Below are positions 49,752 to 58,295 of a stretch of DNA of 64,000 bases, piece by piece. Both the position numbers and the translations under genes were made by a program. The notes beneath the pieces were generated by a model that was given only the letters and a program-made list of their open reading frames with translations, made no database searches and was not told the DNA's origin. This DNA is from Spongisporangium articulatum (GTDB taxonomy: Bacteria; Actinomycetota; Actinomycetes; Actinomycetales; Kineosporiaceae). The stretch lies in NCBI RefSeq assembly GCF_044465595.1, contig NZ_JBITLV010000003.1, forward strand, positions 1 to 64,000, given 5' to 3'. Each line of letters begins with the position of its first letter. Positions within the stretch are counted from its first letter, which is position 1.

Positions 49752-50243
49752 GTGTCAGGTACCGACTGGCAGCTCGCGCACGTCACCGTCGCCCGGTTGC
49801 GCTTCCCGCCCGGCGACCGTCGCTGCGCCGAACTCGTCAGCGCGCTGGACCAGGTCTACGCGCTGGCGGACCACGCGCCGGGTTTGGTCTGGCGACGGCC
49901 CACCACGCGCGAATCGCTGGTTCCGGACGGGTCGGCGGGCTTCATGGTCAACGTCTCTGTGTGGACGGACTACCTGCGCCTGCACGAGTACACCTACCGG
50001 ACCCGGCACATGCACCACCTGCGCCGCCGGGCCGCGTGGTTCGAGCCGAGCGAACACCCGACGTCCGCGCTGTGGTGGGTGACCGCCGGCAGCAGGCCCA
50101 CCGACGCGCAGGCGCGCGCCCGCCTCGCGCAGCTGCGCCGGTACGGCCCCACACCCCAGGCGTTCACGATGCGCCGGCGCTTCACGCCCGACGGACGACG
50201 TGACATCCCCTGGACCTCGCGACCGGCGGGCCGTCGCCCGTGA
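49752..50243 (+). CDS. DUF3291-family protein
   Basis: 163 residues. N-terminal WQLAHVTVARLRF, LDQVYALADHAPGLVWR, the strand VNVSVWTDYLRLHEYTYRTR, and AAWFEPSEHPTSALWWV: matches DUF3291, ferredoxin-fold proteins related to ABM monooxygenases and often found in antibiotic or stress loci. Function unknown. GTG at 49752. Divergent from MerR and possibly under the same operator; convergent with the flavodoxin gene 15 bp downstream. Confidence 0.82.
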   Translation: MSGTDWQLAHVTVARLRFPPGDRRCAELVSALDQVYALADHAPGLVWRRPTTRESLVPDGSAGFMVNVSVWTDYLRLHEYTYRTRHMHHLRRRAAWFEPSEHPTSALWWVTAGSRPTDAQARARLAQLRRYGPTPQAFTMRRRFTPDGRRDIPWTSRPAGRRP

Positions 50244-50258
50244 CGCGTTCGGGCACGA

Positions 50259-50804
50259 TCAGGCCCCCGGGGCGGCACCCGTCCGCGAGGCCCGCCACGC
50301 GACGAGGACGTCGGCGATGCTCCGCGCCCAGCCGTCGATCTCGGCCCAGTCGCGGTCGTCCTCGTCGCTCGCCCGCAGGGCCGCCACGACGACCCGTTCT
50401 CCCCGTCCGAGCCCGTCGCGCCGCAGCCGCCCGGCGAAGGTCCGGTGCTGGACGACGCCGAGGCCCGCGACGACGTCCGGCGCAGCCTCGACCTCGGCCT
50501 GGTCCCGGTGCATCACCGATTCGACGGGGCCGCTGCTGAAACTCCACACCGGCAGCTGCTCCAGCAGCTGCCGGTTCTCGCGGACGAAGTCACGAGCGGC
50601 CCTCAGCCACTGACCGAAGTAGACGGCGCTCCCGACGACGACCGCGTCGTACGCCTCCACGGCCGGCCTCGGGCCGTACGCGCCGGGCTCGGGCAACCTC
50701 ACCACGTCCACCCCGAGGCCCGCGTGAGCGAGCGCCGACCCGATCCGATCGGCGATCTCCTCGGTGGATCCGTGCCGTGTCGCGACGGCGACCAGGACCG
50801 ACAT
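50259..50804 (-). CDS. Flavodoxin-domain protein
   Basis: 181 residues. FMN phosphate loop ATRHGSTEEIA at about 8-18, then DAVVVGSAVYFGQWLRAARD and PVWSFSSGPVES: the HemG/flavodoxin_5 type menaquinone-dependent protoporphyrinogen oxidase-like group. Binds FMN and probably transfers electrons or oxidises a haem precursor. Divergent from a universal stress gene with a DosR-like box between them. ATG at 50804 with GGAGGGGAG upstream. Confidence 0.82.
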   Translation of the reverse strand: MSVLVAVATRHGSTEEIADRIGSALAHAGLGVDVVRLPEPGAYGPRPAVEAYDAVVVGSAVYFGQWLRAARDFVRENRQLLEQLPVWSFSSGPVESVMHRDQAEVEAAPDVVAGLGVVQHRTFAGRLRRDGLGRGERVVVAALRASDEDDRDWAEIDGWARSIADVLVAWRASRTGAAPGA

Positions 50805-50916
50805 CGACGTTCTCCCCTCCTACGACTGCTGCGACTCCGACGACTCCGACGAACCGACACCAGCAGCGTGCGATCCGGCCGGATCGGCGACCAGGGTCGA
50901 AAGGGACGGCGGAGCC

Positions 50917-50930
50917 GGGACCTAGTGCTC
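50917..50930. promoter_or_regulatory. DosR/DevR-like box 2 (flavodoxin/USP)
   Basis: On the reverse strand GAGCACTAGGTCCC, i.e. plus-strand GGGACCTAGTGCTC. One half-site is perfect, the other weak. It is 113 bp before the flavodoxin start and 85 bp before the USP start, a divergent gap. Confidence 0.5.
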
Positions 50931-51014
50931 TGGGGAGCGGCGGGCGGGGCCGCGACAGTGGTCACGGATCGCGGCCCGGGCGGACGGCGCCGCGCTGATC
51001 GAGAGGGACGGACC

Positions 51015-51926
51015 ATGCCGGAGCTTCCCCAGGGACCGCAGCTGCCCAAGGGCGTCGTGGTGGGCTACGACGGCACCCTGTCCGCGGACTCGGCCGTGCG
51101 CTGGGCGGCCGCTGAGGCCGCGCGACGCGGGCGTCCCCTGACCGTCGTGCACGCGGCCGACTACGCGTTGATCCCCGGGCCGATGGGGGCACCGCCCTAC
51201 CGGCCGGACCTGGCCGAGAAGTCCGCCGCCCGCATCGTGTCGGCCGGCATCGAGGTGGCGAAGAGCGAATTCCCCGACGTCGAGGTCGCCGGCCGCACGG
51301 TGATCGCGGGGGTGACCCAGACGCTGGTCGACCTGTCCCGGGACGCGGACCTGCTCGTCGTCGGCTCGCACGGTCACTCCGAGGTCGGGGCCGTTCTCCT
51401 CGGCTCCGTGGCCCTGACCGCGACGGCGCACGCCCACTGTCCGGTGGTCGTCGTCCGGGACGGGGCGGCGCTGCCCGGACCGGAGCACCCCGTCGTCGTG
51501 GGGACCGACGGCTCCGACAGCTGCACGCAGGCGGTCCGGTTCGCCGCCGACCAGGCCGCCGAGCGGGGCGCGGCACTGACGATCGTGGCGGTCAGCCCCA
51601 CGATCGGCTCGCCCGTCTGGACCGAGGCGGTCGGCCTCTCCCTGGAGGCCGGTGGGCGCGTCGAGTTCCAGAAGATCATGACGGCCGAGGCGCACGAGAC
51701 CGTCTCGGCCGCCGCGCAGCTCGTCCGCACGACCCACCCCGCCCTGCCGATCACCGAACGGATCATCGAGGGCCGCGCCGCCGACGGACTGGTCGAAGCG
51801 GCCCGCGGCGCAGGTCTTCTCGTCGTCGGCTCACGCGGACGAGGGGCCTTCACCGGACTGCTCCTCGGCTCCGTGGGGCACGGCTGCCTCCTGCGCGCGA
51901 CCTGTCCTGTCGCCATCGTCCGGTGA
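51015..51926 (+). CDS. Universal stress protein, two UspA domains
   Basis: 303 residues, two tandem UspA domains. Both keep the ATP-binding pattern G-x2-G-x9-G-S: GSHGHSEVGAVLLGS in the first (about 120-135) and GSRGRGAFTGLLLGS in the second (about 275-290), each ending in CPVVVVR or CPVAIVR. Two-domain ATP-binding USPs of this size are hallmark members of the mycobacterial DosR regulon (Rv2005c, Rv2623). ATG at 51015 in GGACGGACCATG. Starts a run of stress genes with the degenerate USP and the P-type ATPase downstream. Confidence 0.92.
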   Translation: MPELPQGPQLPKGVVVGYDGTLSADSAVRWAAAEAARRGRPLTVVHAADYALIPGPMGAPPYRPDLAEKSAARIVSAGIEVAKSEFPDVEVAGRTVIAGVTQTLVDLSRDADLLVVGSHGHSEVGAVLLGSVALTATAHAHCPVVVVRDGAALPGPEHPVVVGTDGSDSCTQAVRFAADQAAERGAALTIVAVSPTIGSPVWTEAVGLSLEAGGRVEFQKIMTAEAHETVSAAAQLVRTTHPALPITERIIEGRAADGLVEAARGAGLLVVGSRGRGAFTGLLLGSVGHGCLLRATCPVAIVR

Positions 51927-51927
51927 C

Positions 51928-52809
51928 GTGACGATGTCCCCCACCCGCACCGACGCCGGCCCCGCGGCCGGCACCACGACCCTCAGGGGGACGACGGAGC
52001 GCCCGCGGCGGCGGCGGCTGGTCGTCGGCTTCGATCGCCGGCCCGCGTCCCGGGCCGCCCTGCGCTGGGCGACCGTGGAGGCCGCCCGCACGAACGCCGA
52101 CGTGCTCGTCGTCCTGGCCGAACCCTCGGCCCCCCGAGGTCCGGGCCGGGGTCCGGCAGCGGAACCGCCCGCCCTCGACGCGTTGTCGGCCGCCTGCGAC
52201 GAGGTCACCACGTTCACCGGCGGCCTCGTGGGGTGTGCCGCCCTCACCGGCCCTGGTCGGGGTGGCCAGGTCCTCGGTGCCGTGGCGCGGCCGGACGATC
52301 TGGTGGTGCTGGGCTGCGACGACGGCCCGCACCAGGCCACGACCGGGCTCTGCGCTGCGGCCACCCAGGGTCTCGACCGCGGTCACGGGGTCGTCCTCGT
52401 CGGCCGGCGGGTGCCCGCCGTCCCCGTGGAGCGGTACGTGACCTCCTCGTTGTGGGACCCCGACGGCGACGTCCACGCCTGGCTGGTCGCCCAGGCCGCG
52501 CACCGTCGGATCTGCGTCCTCACGATCGGCGTGGCCGACGGGACCGCGTCCGGCGGCGGTGAGCTGCAGCTCGTGCACGACCTGTTCACCGGCGCCCTAC
52601 GGGCCGGTCTGGACGATCCGACGGCGGTCGAGGACCTGGTCGTGGACACCACCTGGGAGACCGGTATCCGGCAGCACGCCTCCGGCGGCGACCTCGTGGT
52701 GCTGCCGGGCGCGGCGGCGGAGTTCGTCACCCCGGGCGCCCTGCCCTGCCCGGTTCTGCTGCTCCCGGCTCCCGCGCTCCCGGCTCCCGCACCGCCCGCC
52801 TACGCCTGA
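51928..52809 (+). CDS. Degenerate universal stress-type protein
   Basis: 293 residues with two UspA-like halves: first begins RRRLVVGFDRRPASRAALRW and ends VVLVGR; the second RRICVLTIGVADG ends CPVLLLPAPA. The ATP-binding glycine motif is lost in both halves (VVLGCDDGPHQATTGLCAAA instead of GSxGxGG). So it probably does not bind ATP in the usual way and may be a partner of the USP upstream. GTG at 51928 lies one base after the previous stop; ATG 51934 is an alternative. Confidence 0.75.
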   Translation: MTMSPTRTDAGPAAGTTTLRGTTERPRRRRLVVGFDRRPASRAALRWATVEAARTNADVLVVLAEPSAPRGPGRGPAAEPPALDALSAACDEVTTFTGGLVGCAALTGPGRGGQVLGAVARPDDLVVLGCDDGPHQATTGLCAAATQGLDRGHGVVLVGRRVPAVPVERYVTSSLWDPDGDVHAWLVAQAAHRRICVLTIGVADGTASGGGELQLVHDLFTGALRAGLDDPTAVEDLVVDTTWETGIRQHASGGDLVVLPGAAAEFVTPGALPCPVLLLPAPALPAPAPPAYA

Positions 52810-52844
52810 AACTTCATGACCGGCAGGACAACTCGGAGGACGAC

Positions 52845-55409
52845 GTGGGTGGGCTGAGCTCCGACGAGGCGGCCCGCCGGCTCCTGCAGTACGGGCCCAA
52901 CGCGCTACCCCAGGGGCGGCGCCTGTCCTGGGCGCGCGAACTGCTCAAGCAGCTCACCCATCCGCTGGCCCTGCTGCTGTGGGGTGCGGCCGCGCTCTCC
53001 TGGCCGGCCGGGACGCCGACGCTGACCTACGCCATCATCGGCGTCATCCTGCTCAACGCCGCCCTGGCGTTCTGGCAGGAACGGCAGGCCGTGAACTCCG
53101 TGGAGGCCCTGTCGGCCTACCTGCCCCCGCAGGCGTTGGTGCTGCGGGACGGCGTGCCCCACCACATCGACGCGGCGCAGGTGGTGCCGGGTGACCTCCT
53201 CCTCCTCGAGGAGGGCGCCGCCGTCCCGGCCGACGCCCGCCTGGTCGACGGGGCCGTCGAGGTGGACCTGAGCGCCCTGACCGGTGAGTCGGTACCCGTG
53301 CTCCGGGAGGCGGGCGGCGCCCGGCCGCCGGTCGGCGGGCGCGCGGCCACCGACCTGCACCGGGCCGACCGGGTGTTCCGCGGGACCCTCTGTACGTCCG
53401 GCGCCGCGCGGGCCGAGGTCACGGCCACCGGAGGAGCCACCGAGATCGGCCGGATCGCGGCCCTGACCGGCCACACCGCAGGTGGCGAGAGCCCGCTGGA
53501 AGGCCAGGTCCGGCGCGCCGCCTGGTTGATCGCCGTGATCGCGGTCGCCGTGGGGGCCGCCTTCCTACCGCTCGGCATGTTCGCCGGCCTCGGCCTCGGC
53601 TCCGCGCTCGTCTTCGCCGTCGGCCTGCTCGTGGCCAACGTCCCCGAAGGCCTGTTGCCGACCATCACGCTGGCGCTGGCCGCAGGCGTGCGCAGCCTGG
53701 CCGGTCGGGGCGCCGTCGTGAAGCGCCTGTCCGCGGTCGAGACGCTCGGCTCCACCACCGTCATCTGCACCGACAAGACCGGCACGCTCACCGAGAACCG
53801 GATGCACGTCGAGGCCCACGTCCTGTGCGGCGGGGCCTCGGACGACGAGCTGGCCACCGCGCTGCGTCGGTGCACCGAGGCCCACCTGGACGGCGACGGC
53901 GGCGGTGACCCGACGGAGACGGCCCTGCTCCGCTTCGCGGGTGACCGGCCCGGTCCGGACGCCGGCCGGCGGTACGCCGTCCACCGGTTCGACCCGCACC
54001 TGCGACGCATGACGACGGTGACGGAGACCGGGACCGGGGCGGTCGTCACCACCAAGGGCGCGCCGGAGGCGGTGCTGCCGCTGTGCGACGACACGCAGTC
54101 ACGGGAAGCGGCGAACGACGCCGTCCGGCAGCTGGCGAGCCGCGGGCTGCGGGTGCTGGCCGTGGCCACCGCGCGGCTCACGGGACCGGTCCCCGACCGG
54201 CGCGAGGACGTCGAGACCCGGCTCCGGCTGGTGGGTCTCGTGGGTCTGATGGACCCCGCCCGGCCCGCCGTGGCCGACGCCGTGGCCACCTGTCACCGGG
54301 CGGGCGTGCGGATCCACGTGATCAGCGGCGACAACCCCCTGACCGTCGCCGCCGTCGCGCGCTCGGTCGGAATCGGCGACGAGGGCAGTCCGGTGCTGAC
54401 CGGTGAGCAGTTGGCCTCGGACGCCGACGAGGCCCTGGATCTGGTGCTGCACGGCGGGCACGAGGTGGTCTTCGCCCGGACCACTCCGGAGGACAAGCTG
54501 CGCATCGCCGACCTGCTGTCCCGTCGCGGGGACGTCGTGGCGATGACCGGCGACGGGGTCAACGACGCGCCCGCCCTTCGTCGGGCGGACATCGGGATCG
54601 CCATGGGGCGCAGCGGGACGGACGTCGCCCGCGAGGCGGCCACCATGGTGCTGACCGACGACGACTTCGCCACCATCGTGGCCGCGGTCGAGGAGGGACG
54701 CCGGGTCTACGACAACGTCCGCAAGTTCATCCTCTACATCTTCGCGCACGCCGTGCCGGAGGTCGTTCCCTTCCTGCTGTTCGCCCTGTCGGGCGGGGCC
54801 GTCCCGCTGCCCCTGACCGTGCTGCAGATCCTGGCGATCGATCTCGGCACGGAGACGTTGCCGGCGCTGGCCCTGGGCCGGGAGCCCGCCGAACCCGGCC
54901 TGATGGACCAGCCACCCCGGCCGCGCCGGGCCGGGGTGATCAACCGGCGGATGCTGGTCCGCGCCTGGGCGGTACTGGGCTCGGTCTCCGCCGCCCTGAC
55001 GCTCTTCGCCTTCCTGCAGGTGCTCTGGCGGGCGGGCTGGCACCCGGGGGCCGCGGTCGGACCGGGCAGCGCCCTGCACCACGCCTACCTGCAGGCCACC
55101 ACGGCCTCTTTCGCCGCCATCGTGGCCTGCCAGGTGGGCACCGCGTTCGCCGCCCGCACCGACCGGGTCTCCCTCCTGACGGTCGGAGTGACCACCAACC
55201 GGCTGCTGCTCGGTGGCGTCGCCGTCGAGCTGCTGTTCGGGTTCGCGGTGATCTATGCGCCACCGCTGCAGGCGGTGTTCGGCACCGCCGCGCTCGACGG
55301 CGCGACCCTCGCCCTGCTGGCCCCCTTCCCGTTCCTGGTGTGGGGGGTGGACGAGCTGTTCCGCCGGGCCGGCCGGCGCTCATCGGTCGAGCTGGCCGGG
55401 GAAGCCTGA
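52845..55409 (+). CDS. P-type cation-transporting ATPase (type II)
   Basis: 854 residues. Actuator loop TGES at 146-149, ion-site helix with PEGL at 267-270, phosphorylation motif DKTGTLTEN with Asp310, and hinge MTGDGVNDAPALRRADIGIA. PEGL marks type II (Ca2+, Na+/K+, H+) pumps rather than heavy-metal CPx pumps; there are no CPC/SPC residues. N-terminal cation ATPase domain from residue 5. Similar to CtpF, a DosR-regulon ATPase of M. tuberculosis, by class and by neighbourhood; the transported ion is not determined. GTG start with GGAGG upstream; 3' end overlaps the convergent USP gene by 30 bp. Confidence 0.9.
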   Translation: MGGLSSDEAARRLLQYGPNALPQGRRLSWARELLKQLTHPLALLLWGAAALSWPAGTPTLTYAIIGVILLNAALAFWQERQAVNSVEALSAYLPPQALVLRDGVPHHIDAAQVVPGDLLLLEEGAAVPADARLVDGAVEVDLSALTGESVPVLREAGGARPPVGGRAATDLHRADRVFRGTLCTSGAARAEVTATGGATEIGRIAALTGHTAGGESPLEGQVRRAAWLIAVIAVAVGAAFLPLGMFAGLGLGSALVFAVGLLVANVPEGLLPTITLALAAGVRSLAGRGAVVKRLSAVETLGSTTVICTDKTGTLTENRMHVEAHVLCGGASDDELATALRRCTEAHLDGDGGGDPTETALLRFAGDRPGPDAGRRYAVHRFDPHLRRMTTVTETGTGAVVTTKGAPEAVLPLCDDTQSREAANDAVRQLASRGLRVLAVATARLTGPVPDRREDVETRLRLVGLVGLMDPARPAVADAVATCHRAGVRIHVISGDNPLTVAAVARSVGIGDEGSPVLTGEQLASDADEALDLVLHGGHEVVFARTTPEDKLRIADLLSRRGDVVAMTGDGVNDAPALRRADIGIAMGRSGTDVAREAATMVLTDDDFATIVAAVEEGRRVYDNVRKFILYIFAHAVPEVVPFLLFALSGGAVPLPLTVLQILAIDLGTETLPALALGREPAEPGLMDQPPRPRRAGVINRRMLVRAWAVLGSVSAALTLFAFLQVLWRAGWHPGAAVGPGSALHHAYLQATTASFAAIVACQVGTAFAARTDRVSLLTVGVTTNRLLLGGVAVELLFGFAVIYAPPLQAVFGTAALDGATLALLAPFPFLVWGVDELFRRAGRRSSVELAGEA

Positions 55410-56366
55410 GATCTCGGAGGCGGGCCGGCCCGACGGTCTCGGGACGACCATCACCGGGCAGGAGGCCCGGTGCACCGCCCAGTGGGTGGCCGAACCGAGC
55501 ATGCCCAGGACGCCGCCCCACCCTCGGGACCCGAGTACGAGCAGCGCGGCCGGTTGCGCCACGTCGACCAGGACCTGGCCGGGGGCGCCCTCGACGACGA
55601 CGGGCGTCACCTTCAGGTCGGGGCGGTTCGCGGTCGCCGCCACCGCCGCGTGGGCCGCGACCGCGTCCGCCGCCTGCTTCGACAGGTCCGCGAACTCCCC
55701 GTCCCCCGCGGACTCCCCCGGCCGCCCGCCGTCCGTCCACGGCTGCGTCCGCCGCGCGGGATAGGCGGTGACGACGATCAACTCCGCACCGGCGCGCTCG
55801 GCCGCCTCGGCGGCGGCCGCGAGCGCCACGCCCGAGGCGGACGACCCGTCCACCCCGACGACCACCGGACGCGTGGGCCCGGGGACCCGGCCGGCGTCGC
55901 CCCGGGCCACGACTACCGGGCAGAGGGCGTGCACGGCAACGGCGTACGCCACCGAACCGAGCACTCCGGAGGCCGGATCCACGTGACCGTGGGTGCCGAG
56001 CACCAGCAGGTCCGCCGAACGCGAGGCGCGCACCAGCGTCGTGGCCACCCGGGCGGTCGCCGCCAGCGCGGCGACATCCACCCCCGGCGCCCGTTCCCGG
56101 GCCCGGCGCGCCCCCGTCTCCGCCGTCCCGGCCTGGGAACCAGGCGCCCTGGCGACGTCGGCCCCGGGGGCGAACCTCGCCGGCGGCAGCCCGAACGCTC
56201 CGGCGAGCGGATCACTCACGTGCAGGACGGTGAGCGGCCGGTGTGCACGCCGCGCCTCACCGGCCGCCCAGTCCAACGCGACCCGACCCGGGGCCGAACC
56301 GTCGTAACCGACGACGATCCGACCGGCCTGGGTGTCGAGAACCTCGGCTGCACTGTCGTTTTCCAT
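55380..56366 (-). CDS. Universal stress protein, two UspA domains
   Basis: 328 residues. GRIVVGYDGSAPGRVALDWA starts the first domain; ATP loops GTHGHVDPASGVLGS and GSRGWGGVLGMLGS are intact, each followed by CPVVVAR or CPVMVVP. A linker of about 30 residues (GGRPGESAGDGEFADLSKQ) is longer than usual. ATG at 56366. Its promoter side faces another USP gene with a DosR-like box in the gap. Confidence 0.9.
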   Translation of the reverse strand: MENDSAAEVLDTQAGRIVVGYDGSAPGRVALDWAAGEARRAHRPLTVLHVSDPLAGAFGLPPARFAPGADVARAPGSQAGTAETGARRARERAPGVDVAALAATARVATTLVRASRSADLLVLGTHGHVDPASGVLGSVAYAVAVHALCPVVVARGDAGRVPGPTRPVVVGVDGSSASGVALAAAAEAAERAGAELIVVTAYPARRTQPWTDGGRPGESAGDGEFADLSKQAADAVAAHAAVAATANRPDLKVTPVVVEGAPGQVLVDVAQPAALLVLGSRGWGGVLGMLGSATHWAVHRASCPVMVVPRPSGRPASEISGFPGQLDR

Positions 56367-56452
56367 GCCTGCTCCCGGTGCGGACCGTTACGCGTCGCGC
56401 CCCGTGGTCCGCCGCTGCGTCGAGGATGCGTCGCCCGGAAGGACCCCGGCCA

Positions 56453-56466
56453 GGGGCTAAGGTCCC
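56453..56466. promoter_or_regulatory. DosR/DevR-like box 3 (USP/USP)
   Basis: GGGGCTAAGGTCCC, close to the DosR core GGGACTWWAGTCCC. It lies 87 bp before the reverse-strand USP start and 115 bp before the forward USP start. A second weaker match, GGGACGAAGGACCC, occurs at 56506-56519. Confidence 0.6.
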
Positions 56467-56580
56467 GCCGCCTGCGGTCGTCGGCGACCACCGTCCGGAC
56501 ACCCCGGGACGAAGGACCCTGTCCGCGCCCCGGTGCGGGTGACGGAATGGAGCCCACACCTCGCACGGACGGAGAGACGG

Positions 56581-57456
56581 ATGGCTGCACCGGAGATCGA
56601 CCTGCGCGACGGGCACGTCCTGGTCGGGGTGGACGGGATGTCCGACCCCGAACAGATGTTCCTCGCGGCCTGCGTGGAGGCCGACCGACTGCACGCCCGC
56701 CTCAGCGTCGTCACGGTGGTCCCGGGCGCGGGCGACGACCGGCAGCCGCCCCTGGAGCACCTGCGCCACGCGGTGGCCGGGTCGCCCGCCCTGCGCGGGC
56801 GGCCGGTGGGCATCTTCTGCTGGAGCGAGGACGACGTCCGCGCCGGTACCGGCCCCCTGCGCGAGGCGCGTCTGGTGGTCCTCGGCTCGCGGGGTCGCTA
56901 CGACCGGATGCCGCTGGGCCTGACGTCGCTCGGCCGGGTACTGCTGAAGGCGGCCGCCTCACCGGTGCTCTTCGTGCCCGAACGGCCCACGGCGCCGGGC
57001 CCCGACGCGGGCCGCCGGACCCGCCCACCCGTCGTCCTGGCCTGCGTCGGTGAGCACCCGGACGACGCCGGTGTCGTGCACGCCGCCGCGGCCGAGGCCC
57101 ACCAGCGCGGCTGGCCGCTGCACGTCGTCCACGCCCACCCGACGCACGCGGCGAGCGCCGACGCCGACGTCGCCCGCGCCTGGTGCGAGCTCACCGCCAC
57201 GATCGCCACCGCCGCTGCCCTGCCCGACCGGACCTCGTTCACCCTGACCCGACAGACCGCGGCGACCGCACTGCAGGAGCAGCTGCCGGACGCCGGGCTG
57301 CTGGTCGTCGGCGCGCGACCGGCCGCGGTCTACGGCCTGGTCCGCGACTCGATCAGCCGGACCGCGATCGAGCAGAGCCCGGTCCCGGTCCTGGTCGTCC
57401 CCCGAACATCCCAACAACACCACGAGATCCGACTCACGGACAGGACCGTGTCATGA
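56581..57456 (+). CDS. Universal stress-type protein
   Basis: 291 residues, two UspA domains: DGHVLVGVDGMSDPEQMFLA, loop GSRGRYDRMPLGLTSLGR (glycines partly kept) in the first; VVLACVGEHPDDAG then GARPAAVYGLVRDSISRTAI in the second, with the ATP loop largely lost. ATG at 56581 is chosen for GGAGAG just upstream; an earlier GTG frame start has no ribosome site. Its stop overlaps the SDR start (ATGA), so the two proteins are made together. Confidence 0.82.
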   Translation: MAAPEIDLRDGHVLVGVDGMSDPEQMFLAACVEADRLHARLSVVTVVPGAGDDRQPPLEHLRHAVAGSPALRGRPVGIFCWSEDDVRAGTGPLREARLVVLGSRGRYDRMPLGLTSLGRVLLKAAASPVLFVPERPTAPGPDAGRRTRPPVVLACVGEHPDDAGVVHAAAAEAHQRGWPLHVVHAHPTHAASADADVARAWCELTATIATAAALPDRTSFTLTRQTAATALQEQLPDAGLLVVGARPAAVYGLVRDSISRTAIEQSPVPVLVVPRTSQQHHEIRLTDRTVS

Positions 57457-58256
57457 CTGCGCACCCCACCATCGAACAACTGGTCGGCCTCGAGGGACGG
57501 ACCGCGGTGGTCACCGGCGCCGCCATGGGCATCGGCCTCGCCGTGGCCACCCGCCTGGCCGAGGCCGGCGCGGGTGTCGTCCTGGCCGACGTGGAGGCGG
57601 AGGCCGTGGCGGGCGCGGCCAAGGAACTCACGGACGCCGGACTGCGGGTCGCCGAGTTCTGCGGTGACGTGAGTGACCCGGGCGCGGCGCAGGAGATGGT
57701 CGCCACGGCCGTGCGGACGTTCGGCGGCCTCGACGTCCTGGTCAACAACGCCGGCATCTACCCGAACCTCTCGATGCTGGAGATCACCCCGGACCAGTTC
57801 GACCGGGTCCTCGCGGTCAACCTGCGTGGCGTGCACCTGGCCACCCAGGCCGCGGCCCGGCAGATGATCACCCAGGGCCGGGGTGGGCGGATCGTCAACG
57901 TGACGTCGATCGACGCGCTGCACCCGTCGTCGATCGGACTCGCCGCCTACGACGCGTCGAAGCACGGCGTGTGGGGCTACACGAAGAACACCGCGCTCGA
58001 GCTGGCGCCACACCGGATCTGGGTCAACGCCCTCGCTCCGGGCGGGGTCGCCACCCCCGGGGTGCAACAGTCCACGGCGGCGATGGGCGCCGTCGACCTC
58101 GAGCAGCTGATGGCGGCGTTCACGGCCCGCATCCCGATGGGCCGGCTCGGCGAGCCCGACGACATCGCGCGGGCGGCGCTGTTCCTGGCCAGCGACCTGT
58201 CCTCCTACGTCACCGGCGCCCAGCTGGTCGTCGACGGGGGCGTCCTGCTGCGCTGA
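57453..58256 (+). CDS. Short-chain dehydrogenase/reductase
   Basis: 267 residues, classical SDR. VTGAAMGIGLAVATRLAEAG near 19-38, NNAGIYPN, VNVTSID with Ser, YDASKHG (Tyr-x3-Lys), NALAPGG. NAD(P)-dependent oxidoreductase for an unknown alcohol or sugar; resembles glucose 1-dehydrogenase/3-oxoacyl-ACP reductase-like enzymes. Coupled to the upstream universal stress gene. Its stop codon sits in the first unit of a tandem 11-bp repeat. Confidence 0.88.
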   Translation: MTAHPTIEQLVGLEGRTAVVTGAAMGIGLAVATRLAEAGAGVVLADVEAEAVAGAAKELTDAGLRVAEFCGDVSDPGAAQEMVATAVRTFGGLDVLVNNAGIYPNLSMLEITPDQFDRVLAVNLRGVHLATQAAARQMITQGRGGRIVNVTSIDALHPSSIGLAAYDASKHGVWGYTKNTALELAPHRIWVNALAPGGVATPGVQQSTAAMGAVDLEQLMAAFTARIPMGRLGEPDDIARAALFLASDLSSYVTGAQLVVDGGVLLR

Positions 58257-58295
58257 CGTCAGGCTGACGTCAGGCTGACGTCAGGCTGACATCAG
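58252..58295. repeat. Four tandem 11-bp units GCTGACGTCAG
   Basis: Units at 58252-58262, 58263-58273, 58274-58284 and 58285-58295 (the last has CAT for CGT). Each contains the perfect palindrome CTGACGTCAG. The array spans the SDR stop codon and the stop of the convergent gene at 58292, so it may act as a bidirectional terminator or a protein-binding array. Confidence 0.85.
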
